This document shows, piece by piece, positions 1-7,379 of a DNA stretch of 64,000 nt. Origin of the DNA: an uncultured bacterium (GTDB lineage Bacteria > Pseudomonadota > Alphaproteobacteria > Sphingomonadales > Sphingomonadaceae); contig CALOGB020000009.1 in NCBI GenBank assembly GCA_942636505.2, positions 62,001-126,000 of the forward strand, given 5' to 3'. Within the stretch, counting starts at the first letter, position 1; every line of letters starts with the position of its first letter. The notes under the pieces were generated by a model. The model worked only from the letters and a program-made list of their open reading frames with translations. It did no database searches and was not told the origin of the DNA. A program made the translations under genes and the position numbers.

Positions 1-188
1 GCCGCCAAGAGAAGATTCCCCCGACGGCATCACCGATATAGGGGGGCCGCATCGATCTGAAAAGCCCGGCCAAATGAAAAGACTAGCGCGGTAACTGCGC
101 TCCCCCAGATAAATCTCCGATGGGTCAGCACACAGCGTGCCAAACCGCCTTCCGCTCGCCACAAAGCGCGTGCATAGCAACCTGCATT

Positions 189-620
189 ATGTTGACGCAG
201 CGCTCCCGCTACGCGCTCCGCGCGATGATCTTCCTTGGCGGCGCCCCCGTCGGTGGCCCTCCCATCCCGATGACGCGGATTGCCGCCGAGGCGAACGTGC
301 CACGCAAATTCCTCGAGCTGATCCTCGCCGACCTGCGCGAGTCCGGCCTCCTCCACAGCCATCGCGGCAAGATGGGCGGCTATCGCCTCTCGCGGCCGAG
401 TCATCTGATTTCTCTAGGCGAGATCATTCGGATCATCGAAGGCCCGCTGGCGCTGGTGCCGTGCGTGAGCCGTACGGCGTACCGGCCGTGCCTCGATTGC
501 AAGAGCGAAGCCGACTGCGCGATCCGCTTTGCGATGATGCGCGTGCGCGACGAGACCGCGCGGATCCTGGATGGGACGAGCCTTGCGGATGCCAACGCCG
601 AGGAACTGGTAGCAGCGTAA
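189..620 (+). CDS. Rrf2 family transcriptional regulator
   Basis: A 143-residue winged-helix DNA-binding protein of the Rrf2/IscR family. The N-terminal half (about 1-80) carries the helix-turn-helix and wing, seen as IAAEANVPRKFLELIL followed by a Gly-rich wing (GKMGGYRLSRP). Four cysteines at 92, 101, 104 and 110 are placed where IscR-type members bind a [2Fe-2S] cluster, so an Fe-S, redox or NO sensing role is plausible but not shown. The ATG at 189 is chosen because the family begins at MLTQRSRYALRAM; an in-frame ATG at 120 would add 23 residues unlike the family. It stands alone, and its target genes cannot be told from the context. Confidence 0.88.
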   Translation: MLTQRSRYALRAMIFLGGAPVGGPPIPMTRIAAEANVPRKFLELILADLRESGLLHSHRGKMGGYRLSRPSHLISLGEIIRIIEGPLALVPCVSRTAYRPCLDCKSEADCAIRFAMMRVRDETARILDGTSLADANAEELVAA

Positions 621-625
621 CTCTA

Positions 626-762
626 TCTTTCTCCCCTCGGGGAGAAGGTGGCGCGGCAGCGACGGATGAGGGGGAGTTGGGATACGATCCCAAGCCTCAA
701 GCCCCTCACCCTTCCGTCGCCTACGGCTCCTCCCTCCCTCTCCCCGGCGGGGAGAGGGAAGG
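626..762. repeat. Palindromic repeat, type F (CTCCCCTCGGGGAG arms)
   Basis: An imperfect inverted repeat lies between the convergent Rrf2 and mscL genes. The left arm contains CTCCCCTCGGGGAG and the right arm CTCTCCCCGGCGGGGAGAG, joined by a stretch that also pairs in part (GATGAGGGGGAGTTGGG with CCCCTCACCC). It has the same two-hairpin architecture as the other repeats in the window. It could also work as a bidirectional terminator. Confidence 0.6.
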
Positions 763-765
763 CGA

Positions 766-1236
766 TCACCCCCGCGCCTTCAACTCGTCGCGGATTTCGC
801 GAAGCAGTGCGATCTCTACCGGCTCCGGCGCAGGTGCGACGACCACCGCCTCTTCCTCGCGCTTCAACCTTGCCGTCTCGCGCTCGATCAGCGCTGCCGT
901 CCGGTTCACGACGCGCAGGATCATGAAGATAATACCCGCGACGATCACGAAATTGACCAGCTGCGTCGCGAACGCGCCATAGCCGAGCAGCGGCACGCCC
1001 GCCTTCTTCAACGCCGCGTAATCGCTCAGCGAGCCCGCGTAGTTCGCCGGCACCGGCCCCATCCGCCAGAAATAGCTCGAGAAATCGAGCCCGCCGAAGA
1101 TCTTGCCGATCACCGGCATCAACACGTCGTCGGTCAGCGACGTGACGATCTTGCCGAACGCCGCGCCGATGATCACCGCGATGGCGAGATCGAGCACGTT
1201 GCCGCGCATGATGAACGCCTTGAATTCCTTGAGCAT
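766..1236 (-). CDS. mscL: Large-conductance mechanosensitive channel MscL
   Basis: A 156-residue inner-membrane channel that opens under membrane tension and releases solutes on osmotic downshock. The N-terminal amphipathic helix and first pore helix match the family (MLKEFKAFIMRGNVLDLAIA, then VIIGAAFGKIV). The second membrane helix is near residues 85-110 (LVNFVIVAGIIFMILRVVN). The charged C-terminal helical bundle (LLREIRDELKARG) follows a short Val/Ala/Pro linker. The length is slightly above the usual 136-150 residues because of the periplasmic loop. It is a single-gene unit converging on the Rrf2 gene. Confidence 0.96.
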   Translation of the reverse strand: MLKEFKAFIMRGNVLDLAIAVIIGAAFGKIVTSLTDDVLMPVIGKIFGGLDFSSYFWRMGPVPANYAGSLSDYAALKKAGVPLLGYGAFATQLVNFVIVAGIIFMILRVVNRTAALIERETARLKREEEAVVVAPAPEPVEIALLREIRDELKARG

Positions 1237-1339
1237 CTACGCCCCCTCTGTTGCCCCACCGACGCTAACCATCGATTTCGGTTTCGCCAACCCTGCGGAC
1301 TGTCCTATGAGGGTGACACAGGTATTCAGGAGAGCCCCG

Positions 1340-1936
1340 ATGTCACGTGCCCCAATCGCCCGCGGTACCGCCGCGATCCTCCTCGCATCGGCGCTGGCCG
1401 GGTGCGGGATCAACAGCATCCCGACCGCAGAAGAGACCGCGAAGGCACGCTGGGCCGACGTCCAGAACAATTATCAACGCCGCGCCGACCTGATCCCCAA
1501 CCTCGTCGCGACCGTGAAGGCGGCGGGCGCGCAGGAGAAGGACATCCTCGTCCAGGTGACGCAGGCACGTTCTGCCGCGAACTCGGTGCAGGTTTCGGCC
1601 GCCGATCTCTCCGATCCAGCGAAGATGGAGCAGTATCAGCGCGTCCAGGGTGCCGTCGGCGTGTCGCTCCAACGCTTGCAGGAGGCGTATCCCGAGCTGA
1701 AGAGCCAGGGCAACTACACCACGCTGATGAGCCAGCTCGAGGGTACCGAGAACCGCATCACGATCGCGCGGCGCGACTATAACGGCGCGGTGCAGGCGTA
1801 TAATACCAAGATTCGCACCTTCCCCGACGCGGTCGGCGCGAAGATCTTCTACGGCGCCAAGCCGATGGTGCCGTTCGCGGCGACCACGCCGGGTGCCGAG
1901 ACCGCACCGACGGTGAACTTCGGCAACGCGAGCTGA
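1340..1936 (+). CDS. LemA family protein (lipoprotein-like N-terminus)
   Basis: A 198-residue LemA-fold protein. Residues 1-22 form a lipoprotein-type signal ending in a lipobox (ALAGC), so the mature protein is probably anchored to a membrane by Cys22. The LemA core starts at ARWADVQNNYQRRADLIPNL, the family hallmark, and continues through LQRLQEAYPELKSQGNY. An AGGAG ribosome site just before the ATG at 1340 supports this start over longer in-frame options. It opens a run with two TPM-domain genes, a pairing common in bacteria. The function of LemA is not established; the pair is usually taken to be an envelope assembly or signalling module. Confidence 0.9.
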   Translation: MSRAPIARGTAAILLASALAGCGINSIPTAEETAKARWADVQNNYQRRADLIPNLVATVKAAGAQEKDILVQVTQARSAANSVQVSAADLSDPAKMEQYQRVQGAVGVSLQRLQEAYPELKSQGNYTTLMSQLEGTENRITIARRDYNGAVQAYNTKIRTFPDAVGAKIFYGAKPMVPFAATTPGAETAPTVNFGNAS

Positions 1937-1946
1937 TCGGGGCCCG

Positions 1947-2798
1947 ATGCTCCGCTACCTCCTGACGCTGGCGTTCGCGGTGCTGCTGGGAAGCAATGCC
2001 GCGACCGCGCAGACGCTTCCCAAGTTCACCGGCTTCGTCGTCGATGCGGCGAACGTGATCCCGCCCGATCAGGAAGCGGCGCTGACCAAGCGGCTCGACG
2101 ACTTGCAAAAGTCGACCGGCAACCAGCTGGTGGTCGCGACGGTGCCCGATCTCGAAGGCTATCCGATCGAGGATTACGGCAATAGCCTGCTGCGGAGTTG
2201 GGGCGTCGGGCTGAAGGACGCGAACAACGGCGCGATCCTGCTGGTCGCGCCGAATGACCGGAAGGTGCGGATCGAGGTCGGCTATGGCCTGGAGCCGGTG
2301 CTGACCGACGCGTTCTCCAGCGTCGTCATCAACCAGCAGATCCTGCCGCGCTTCAAGGCGGGCGACATTCCTGGTGGTATCGTCGCGGGCACGAGCGCCG
2401 TGGCGGACCAGCTCGCGCTGCCTGATGCGGAGGCGCGCGCGAAGGTTACGGCGGCAGCGGCGGAGTATGACAAGACGCACGCGCGCAAGACCAGCGGCGG
2501 CGGCGTGCCGATCGGGCTGATCTTCTTTGGCATCGTGCTCGCGGCGATCGTCATTCCGATGATCTCGCGGCGTGCGGGCGGCAAGCATTACGTCGATGGC
2601 GGCAGCCGGAGCGGTGGCAGTGGCGCCTTGCCGATCGTGTTGTGGAGCATCGCCGACGCGATGACCCGTGGCGGCGGTGGCGGCGGCGGCGGAAGCTGGG
2701 GTGGCGGCGGCGATAGCGGCGGCGGCTGGGGCGGCGGTGGTTTTGGCGGCGGCGGCGGTGGATCCGGCGGCGGCGGCGGCGCATCGGGGGGCTGGTGA
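1947..2798 (+). CDS. TPM domain protein, YgcG-like, secreted and membrane-anchored
   Basis: A 283-residue protein with a signal peptide (about 1-22, ending AATAQ) and a TPM domain at about 28-150 (TGFVVDAANVIPPDQEAALTK, GNQLVVATVPDLEG, KVRIEVGYGLEPVLTDA). A membrane helix follows near 185-207, and then a very Gly-rich tail with only Ser, Trp and Asp interspersed. This is the usual YgcG layout. TPM domains have been tied to phosphatase activity and to assembly of membrane complexes in other organisms; the substrate here is unknown. It lies 10 bp after the LemA gene and 1 bp before a second TPM gene, so the three are probably cotranscribed. Confidence 0.88.
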   Translation: MLRYLLTLAFAVLLGSNAATAQTLPKFTGFVVDAANVIPPDQEAALTKRLDDLQKSTGNQLVVATVPDLEGYPIEDYGNSLLRSWGVGLKDANNGAILLVAPNDRKVRIEVGYGLEPVLTDAFSSVVINQQILPRFKAGDIPGGIVAGTSAVADQLALPDAEARAKVTAAAAEYDKTHARKTSGGGVPIGLIFFGIVLAAIVIPMISRRAGGKHYVDGGSRSGGSGALPIVLWSIADAMTRGGGGGGGGSWGGGGDSGGGWGGGGFGGGGGGSGGGGGASGGW

Positions 2799-2799
2799 C

Positions 2800-3465
2800 A
2801 TGCGGTTGAGCGACACCGACCATGACCGCGTCACTGCAGCGGTCACCCTGGCAGAAACCGCAACGACCGGCGAGATCGTCACGATCGTCGCGCGGCAGTC
2901 CGATGCCTATCACGACGTGTCGCTGCATTGGGGCGTGCTGGCGATGCTGCTGACGCTGGCGCTGCTCGCGTATCATCCGGTCGCGGCGGACCATATCTAC
3001 GCGCGGGTCGATCCATGGCAGGCGGCACCGCAGGGTGCGCTGTACGTGGTAGCGCTCTTGCTGGTGACCTTGGTATTCCTAGCCGTACGGCTGGTGCTGG
3101 CGTGGACACCGGCGCGGCTTGCGCTGACGCCGGGTGCGACCAAGGCGCGGCGGGTGCGGCGGCGGGCTCTGCTCCTGTTTCGGGCGGGGGCCGAGAAGCG
3201 GACCAAGGGTTCGACCGGCGTATTGCTGTATCTGTCGCTGGCCGAGCACCGCGCGGAGATCATCGCCGACGACGCGATCCACTCGCGCGTGCCGAACGAG
3301 ACCTGGGGTGCGGCGATGGCGGCGGTGCTCGCCGGCGTCCGCGACGATCGTCCCGCCGACGGCATGGCGGATGCGGTCGCGCAGATCGGCGCGGTGCTCG
3401 CCGAGCATTTTCCGCGGACCGGTGCGCCGGTCAATGAACTTCCGGACAGGCTGATCGAACTATGA
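2800..3465 (+). CDS. TPM domain membrane protein (second copy, cytoplasmic-type N-terminus)
   Basis: A 221-residue partner of the preceding gene. It has no signal peptide. It begins with a helix and the sequence ATTGEIVTIVARQSDAYHD typical of the TPM fold, then two hydrophobic segments (about 45-65 and 80-102). The rest of the TPM-like domain follows (TGVLLYLSLAEHRAEIIADDAI). This type is usually found next to YgcG-like proteins and LemA. The ATG at 2800 follows the upstream stop by a single base, which fits translational coupling. Exact biochemical role unknown. Confidence 0.85.
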   Translation: MRLSDTDHDRVTAAVTLAETATTGEIVTIVARQSDAYHDVSLHWGVLAMLLTLALLAYHPVAADHIYARVDPWQAAPQGALYVVALLLVTLVFLAVRLVLAWTPARLALTPGATKARRVRRRALLLFRAGAEKRTKGSTGVLLYLSLAEHRAEIIADDAIHSRVPNETWGAAMAAVLAGVRDDRPADGMADAVAQIGAVLAEHFPRTGAPVNELPDRLIEL

Positions 3466-3965
3466 GCAAGACCGTGTGGGCCGGCAAATTCCTGACCGTG
3501 CAGACCGAGGGCACGTGGGAATTCGCCGCGCGTCAGGGCGAGATCGCGGCGGCGGTGATCGTCGCGATCGACGAGGGCGACGTGATCCTGGTGGAGCAGT
3601 TTCGCGTGCCGCTCGGGCGGGCGTGCCTGGAGCTACCGGCCGGGCTGGTCGGTGACGAAACCGCGGGCGAAAGCGTCGCGGTCGCCGCCGGCCGCGAGCT
3701 GGAGGAAGAGACCGGCTACCGCGCAGACGCGATCGAAGATCTCGGCGTGTTCTACTCGTCGCCGGGGATGACGTCGGAATGCTTCACGCTGGTCCGCGCG
3801 ACTGGGCTGACGAAGGTGAGCGATGGCGGCGGGGACGGTGACGAGAACATCACCGTGCACCGGGTGCCGCTGGCGGACGTGCCGGCGTTTGTTGCGGAGA
3901 AGCGTAAGGCTGGCGTGGCGATCGATACCAAGATGCTGCTGATCCTGGCGGGGTCGATCCTCTAA
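3462..3965 (+). CDS. Nudix hydrolase, ADP-ribose pyrophosphatase-like
   Basis: A 167-residue Nudix enzyme. The Nudix box is complete and matches G-x5-E-x7-RE-U-x-EE-x-G-U (GDETAGESVAVAAGRELEEE, then TGY), so metal-dependent cleavage of a nucleoside diphosphate derivative is expected. The upstream beta strands (AAVIVAIDEGDVILVEQFR, ELPAGLVG) resemble ADP-ribose and ADP-sugar pyrophosphatases. The start codon overlaps the stop of the TPM gene in an ATGA, so it is translationally coupled to the lemA/TPM run. The exact substrate cannot be read from the sequence. Confidence 0.9.
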   Translation: MSKTVWAGKFLTVQTEGTWEFAARQGEIAAAVIVAIDEGDVILVEQFRVPLGRACLELPAGLVGDETAGESVAVAAGRELEEETGYRADAIEDLGVFYSSPGMTSECFTLVRATGLTKVSDGGGDGDENITVHRVPLADVPAFVAEKRKAGVAIDTKMLLILAGSIL

Positions 3966-3973
3966 CCAAGACC

Positions 3974-4031
3974 TGTTTCCCCGCGAAGGCGGGGACCCAG
4001 ACGGGGCTCCCGCCTTCGCGGGAGAACGAAG
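3974..4031. repeat. Type A palindromic repeat, copy 1
   Basis: A 58-bp inverted repeat made of two hairpin arms, CCCCGC-GAAG-GCGGGG and CTCCCGC-CTTC-GCGGGAG, around a CCAGACGGGG centre. This copy has one base changed from the usual CCCAGACTGGG centre. It lies 9 bp after the Nudix stop codon, between converging genes. Confidence 0.9.
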
Positions 4032-4064
4032 AGATGCGGGAGGGCCTAGCGCCGCTCTCCCAGC

Positions 4065-4346
4065 TTACTTGAAGTTATCCGCGTAGCTCTGCAGCTTCAG
4101 CGTCTTCTGCGGCGCCGGCACGACGGTGTAGCCGAACCCCTCGCGCTCGCAGTGCGCGATCGCCGCTTCCGCAGTCGGGAACAGCAGGCGCAGCTGGTCG
4201 CGGGTGTCGCCGCTGCCGGCCCAGCCGGTGAGCGGGTCGGGGCGCTTGGGCTCCGAGGGTTCGAATTCGAGCTGCCAGGCGTCGGTCCGGTGCTTGCCGG
4301 ACTGCATGGCGTTCTTGGGGCGCTGGAAGATACGGGCGGTTGGCAT
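4065..4346 (-). CDS. Complex I accessory subunit, NDUFS4-like (ETC complex I family)
   Basis: A 93-residue protein matching the conserved ETC complex I subunit family, the bacterial counterpart of the 18-kDa NDUFS4 subunit of respiratory NADH dehydrogenase. Seen are the N-terminal ARIFQRPKNAMQSGK, the central WQLEFEP and DPLTGWAGSGDT, and the C-terminal AIAHCEREGFGYTVVP. In alphaproteobacteria this subunit binds the peripheral arm near the NADH-oxidising end. It follows hrpB with 9 bp between them on the same strand and may be read from the same transcript, though no functional link is obvious. Confidence 0.93.
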   Translation of the reverse strand: MPTARIFQRPKNAMQSGKHRTDAWQLEFEPSEPKRPDPLTGWAGSGDTRDQLRLLFPTAEAAIAHCEREGFGYTVVPAPQKTLKLQSYADNFK

Positions 4347-4355
4347 GAGCCCCCC

Positions 4356-6884
4356 TTATCGCGAACCGGCGGCCCTTGCATCCGCCTTTTTCGTGCGCAG
4401 CGTGGCGGACGCCGCGGCGGGGTCGTCGGGCCAGGGATGCTTGGGGTAGCGGCCGCGCATTTCCTTCGCCACCGCGGTCCAGCTGCCCGCCCAGAAACCG
4501 GGCAGGCCTCGCGTCGTCTGGATCGGACGGCCGGCGGGCGATGTGAGGCTCAGCACCAGCGGTACGCGCGCCTCGCCGATCGTCGGGTGGACCGCGAGGC
4601 CGAACAAGGCTTGCACGCGGAGTTCGACCCGGGGGCCGCCTTCGGCAGCGTAGTCGATCGCGTGCGTGCTGCCGGCGGGGCTGGTGAAATCGGGCGGGGC
4701 AAGGCGGTTGATCGTCTGCATCGCGTCCCAGCCGAGCAGGTTGCGCAGCGCTTCGGCAAGTGCACCGGGGGCGATCGCGTCGAGCCGGCGCTTGCCGGTC
4801 AAAAGGGGCGCGAGCCATTCGTCGACGCGGTCGAGCAGGGTCGCGTCGTCGAGCGGGACGCCGGCATAGGCGGCGCGGTCGCGCAGGGATTGCGCGCCGT
4901 CGCTCCACGGTAGCAGCGCAAGGCCGTGCTCGCGGACGCCGTCGATGAGCGCGGCGAGGATCGAGTCGGGATCGGCGCCGCTGTCGGGACCGCTCGACAG
5001 GCGGATCGCGCCGAGACGACGTTCCCGGAGGGCTTGGATGCCGCCGGCCATGGGGTCGAACGTCACGGTGCGGCGGGATTCGATACGGTCGGCGAAGAGG
5101 GTTTCGACGGTGCTTTGATCGATCGCTACCGCGGAGAGGATGCGCGCGCCGGCGGCCGAGCCTTGCGTGTCGGCGACAGCGAGCCATTCGGAGCGGGCGA
5201 GCGGCGAGGTAGGGTCGAGCTTGAACCCACGCCCGCCGACCGAGGCCCAGGTTTCGCCGGACGCGTCACGCCGTCGCGCGACGCGATCAGGAAAGCCGAG
5301 CGCGACACACACTTCTGCTCCCCCGCCCGCTTGCGGGAGGGGGTTGGGGGGTGGGCGCCCGGTTTCGACGTCGCGCGACGAGGATGGCGCGAGCCCACCC
5401 CCCAGCCCCCTCCCGCTTGCGGGAGGGGGGGCAAGTTTCGCCCAGCGATCGGCCATTGCCTTTGCCGCCTGCGCCTTTGAACCGCGTTCGGTTTTCCAGC
5501 GGCGGAGGCGGGTTTCCAGATCGACGTCCTGTCCACCGATGCCGCGTTCGCCTAACAGGACTGCGATTTGTGCTGCTGTGTTTGCCAAGCCTCGTTCTCC
5601 GGCCCGCAACAGCATGTGCGCCAATCTTGGCGGCATCGGGAGTTTGGCAATCGCTCGGCCGTGCGACGTTGGACGGCCGCCTTCGATCGCCTCTAGCGTC
5701 GTCAGCCGCGCCATCGCCTCGTCGATAGCCGCGGCGGGGGGCGGGTCGATCCAACGGAGGTCTCGCGGATCACCGACGCCCCATAATGCGCACGCCAGCA
5801 CCAGCGCGGACAGGTCCGCTTCCAGGACTTCAGGCGGATCGTAGCGCGGGAGGCCGGCGGTCGCCGCTTCCTCCCACAAGCGATACGCTATCCCCGGCCC
5901 GAGGCGCGCCGCGCGGCCGGCGCGTTGCGTGACCGCCGCCTGGCTCGCACGTTCGGTGACCAGGCGCGTCATCCCCGCCGCGCGGTCGTAACGCGGGCGC
6001 CTCGCGAGCCCGGAGTCGACGACGATGCGGATGCCGTCGAGCGTCAGGCTGGTCTCGGCGATGCTGGTGGCGAGCACGACTTTCCGCCGACCGTCTGGTT
6101 CGGGGAGGATCGCGGCGCGTTGCGCGGCGGGGTCGAGGCTGCCGTGGAGTTCGTGCAGGACGATGTCGTCGGGCAGGTTGGCGAGGCGGTCGGCGGTGCG
6201 TTCGATCTCCGCCACGCCGGGGAGGAAGGCGAGCACGCCCCCCTCCGCTTCGCCGAGCGCGCGGCGGATCGCGGCGGCGACCGAGTCCTCGATGCGGAGT
6301 TCGGCTTGCCGACCGATGTGGCGGAGGGTGAGTGGGTAGCTGCGGCCTTCGCTTTCGATGACGGGGGCGCCATCCATCAACGCTGCAAACCGCGCGCCGT
6401 CGAGCGTTGCGGACATGGCGACGATGCGGAGGTCGGGGCGGAAGCCGGCTTGCACGTCGAGCGCTAGCGCGAGGCCGAAATCGCCGTCGAGGCTGCGCTC
6501 GTGGACTTCGTCGAACAGGACCGCGGAGACGCCGACGAGTTCGGGATCGGCCTGGATGCGCGCGACGAAGATGCCTTCGGTGATGACCGTGACGCGGGTT
6601 GCAGCGGAGCGCTTGCTGTCCATGCGGGTGGCGTAACCGAAGGTCTGGCCGACGGGTTCGCCGGCGGTCGAGGCCATGCGTTCGGCGGCGGCGCGGGCGG
6701 CGAGGCGGCGGGGGGAGAGGAGGAGGATCTCGCCGGTGCACCAGGGTTCGGTGAGGAGCGCGGGGGCTACCGCGGTGGTTTTGCCCGCGCCTGGGGGGGC
6801 GACGAGGACCGTGGAGGTGCGGTCGCGGAGGGTGGCGAGGAGCTCGGGGAGTACGGCTAGGATGGGGAGCGGCGGCGGGGTCAT
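4356..6884 (-). CDS. hrpB: ATP-dependent RNA helicase HrpB, with an in-frame repeat insertion
   Basis: An 842-residue DExH-box helicase. Motif I is APPGAGKTT, motif II FDEVHERS, motif III SAT, motif V TSIAETSLTLDGIRIVVDSG and motif VI QRAGRAARLG. The HA2 region and the HrpB-specific C-terminus (GFPDRVARRRD onward) follow. HrpB's physiological role is poorly defined outside mRNA processing in a few species. The ATG at 6884 is chosen because upstream in-frame sequence reads through a type C repeat. Residues about 485-523 (PPASGRGLGGGL through PNPLPQAGGG) are encoded by a palindromic repeat at 5318-5432 and interrupt the link between the HA2 region and the C-terminal domain without breaking the frame. 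Confidence 0.95.
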   Translation of the reverse strand: MTPPPLPILAVLPELLATLRDRTSTVLVAPPGAGKTTAVAPALLTEPWCTGEILLLSPRRLAARAAAERMASTAGEPVGQTFGYATRMDSKRSAATRVTVITEGIFVARIQADPELVGVSAVLFDEVHERSLDGDFGLALALDVQAGFRPDLRIVAMSATLDGARFAALMDGAPVIESEGRSYPLTLRHIGRQAELRIEDSVAAAIRRALGEAEGGVLAFLPGVAEIERTADRLANLPDDIVLHELHGSLDPAAQRAAILPEPDGRRKVVLATSIAETSLTLDGIRIVVDSGLARRPRYDRAAGMTRLVTERASQAAVTQRAGRAARLGPGIAYRLWEEAATAGLPRYDPPEVLEADLSALVLACALWGVGDPRDLRWIDPPPAAAIDEAMARLTTLEAIEGGRPTSHGRAIAKLPMPPRLAHMLLRAGERGLANTAAQIAVLLGERGIGGQDVDLETRLRRWKTERGSKAQAAKAMADRWAKLAPPPASGRGLGGGLAPSSSRDVETGRPPPNPLPQAGGGAEVCVALGFPDRVARRRDASGETWASVGGRGFKLDPTSPLARSEWLAVADTQGSAAGARILSAVAIDQSTVETLFADRIESRRTVTFDPMAGGIQALRERRLGAIRLSSGPDSGADPDSILAALIDGVREHGLALLPWSDGAQSLRDRAAYAGVPLDDATLLDRVDEWLAPLLTGKRRLDAIAPGALAEALRNLLGWDAMQTINRLAPPDFTSPAGSTHAIDYAAEGGPRVELRVQALFGLAVHPTIGEARVPLVLSLTSPAGRPIQTTRGLPGFWAGSWTAVAKEMRGRYPKHPWPDDPAAASATLRTKKADARAAGSR
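5318..5432. repeat. Type E palindromic repeat inside hrpB, translated in frame
   Basis: An inverted repeat of about 115 bp inside the hrpB coding region. The outer arms are CCCGCTTGCGGGAGGGGG and CCCCCTCCCGCTTGCGGGAG; the inner arms are TTGGGGGGTGGGC and GCCCACCCCCCAG. The centre is GTTTCGACGTCGCGCGACG-like. It is open in the hrpB frame and encodes a Pro/Gly/Arg-rich segment. A related element sits inside ileS at 17335. Confidence 0.85.
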
Positions 6885-6977
6885 GCGAGCCTGCTGCCAC
6901 AGTAGCGGGGTTGGCGACAGGTTTTGCTTGGACGGTCCCTTGGGAAGGTGCAGGTTCAAACCGATGATCGTAAGTTT

Positions 6978-7106
6978 CGATCCCCCCCGCCAGGGGGAGG
7001 TGGCGCTGAAGGTGACGGAGGGGGAGGGCACGGAACGGCGGTTTGTCCTTACCTCCCCCTCCGTCTGGCAAGTGCCAGCCACCTCCCCCTGGCGGGGGAG
7101 GATCGA
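6978..7106. repeat. Type C palindromic repeat, copy 1
   Basis: A long inverted repeat upstream of hrpB. The outer arms are GATCCCCCCCGCCAGGGGGAG and CTCCCCCTGGCGGGGGAGGATC, and the inner part contains GACGGAGGGGGAGG and CCTCCCCCTCCGTC. Its right half is nearly the same as one upstream of the LLM oxidoreductase at 49.5 kb, so both give the same spurious peptide start (MAG-CQTEGEV). Confidence 0.85.
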
Positions 7107-7143
7107 AGGGCCTTGCTGACGTCAATGCCTACCCGCCGACAGC

Positions 7144-7249
7144 ACCGCCCCGGCGAAGGCCGGGGTCCAATTGGGAAACGGCGCTGATTGCTGTTGCGCT
7201 CCGTTATTGCCACCTCTCCAATTGGGCCCCGGCCTCCGCCGGGGTGGTG
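7144..7249. repeat. Type B palindromic repeat, copy 1
   Basis: An inverted repeat of about 105 bp with arms CCCCGGCGAAGGCCGGGG-TCCAATTGG and CCAATTGGGCCCCGGCCTCC-GCCGGGG and a less conserved centre. It lies between hrpB and mrcA, which are transcribed divergently. Confidence 0.9.
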
Positions 7250-7379
7250 CGCACATGCGGATGGGTCGGGCACCGAACGAGTTTGTCGCTGACGGACGCG
7301 TTGCGACAGCCCGCGCCGCCCCCCCACCACCGAAGGCTGGCAAGCGTCCCCGAACCTGCTAGACGCTGCGGCAGTAATC

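Noticed and set aside
1..188. Gene fragment at the left edge
   Set aside because: The open frame on the minus strand is antisense to the Rrf2 gene, and nothing in 1-188 looks like coding sequence.
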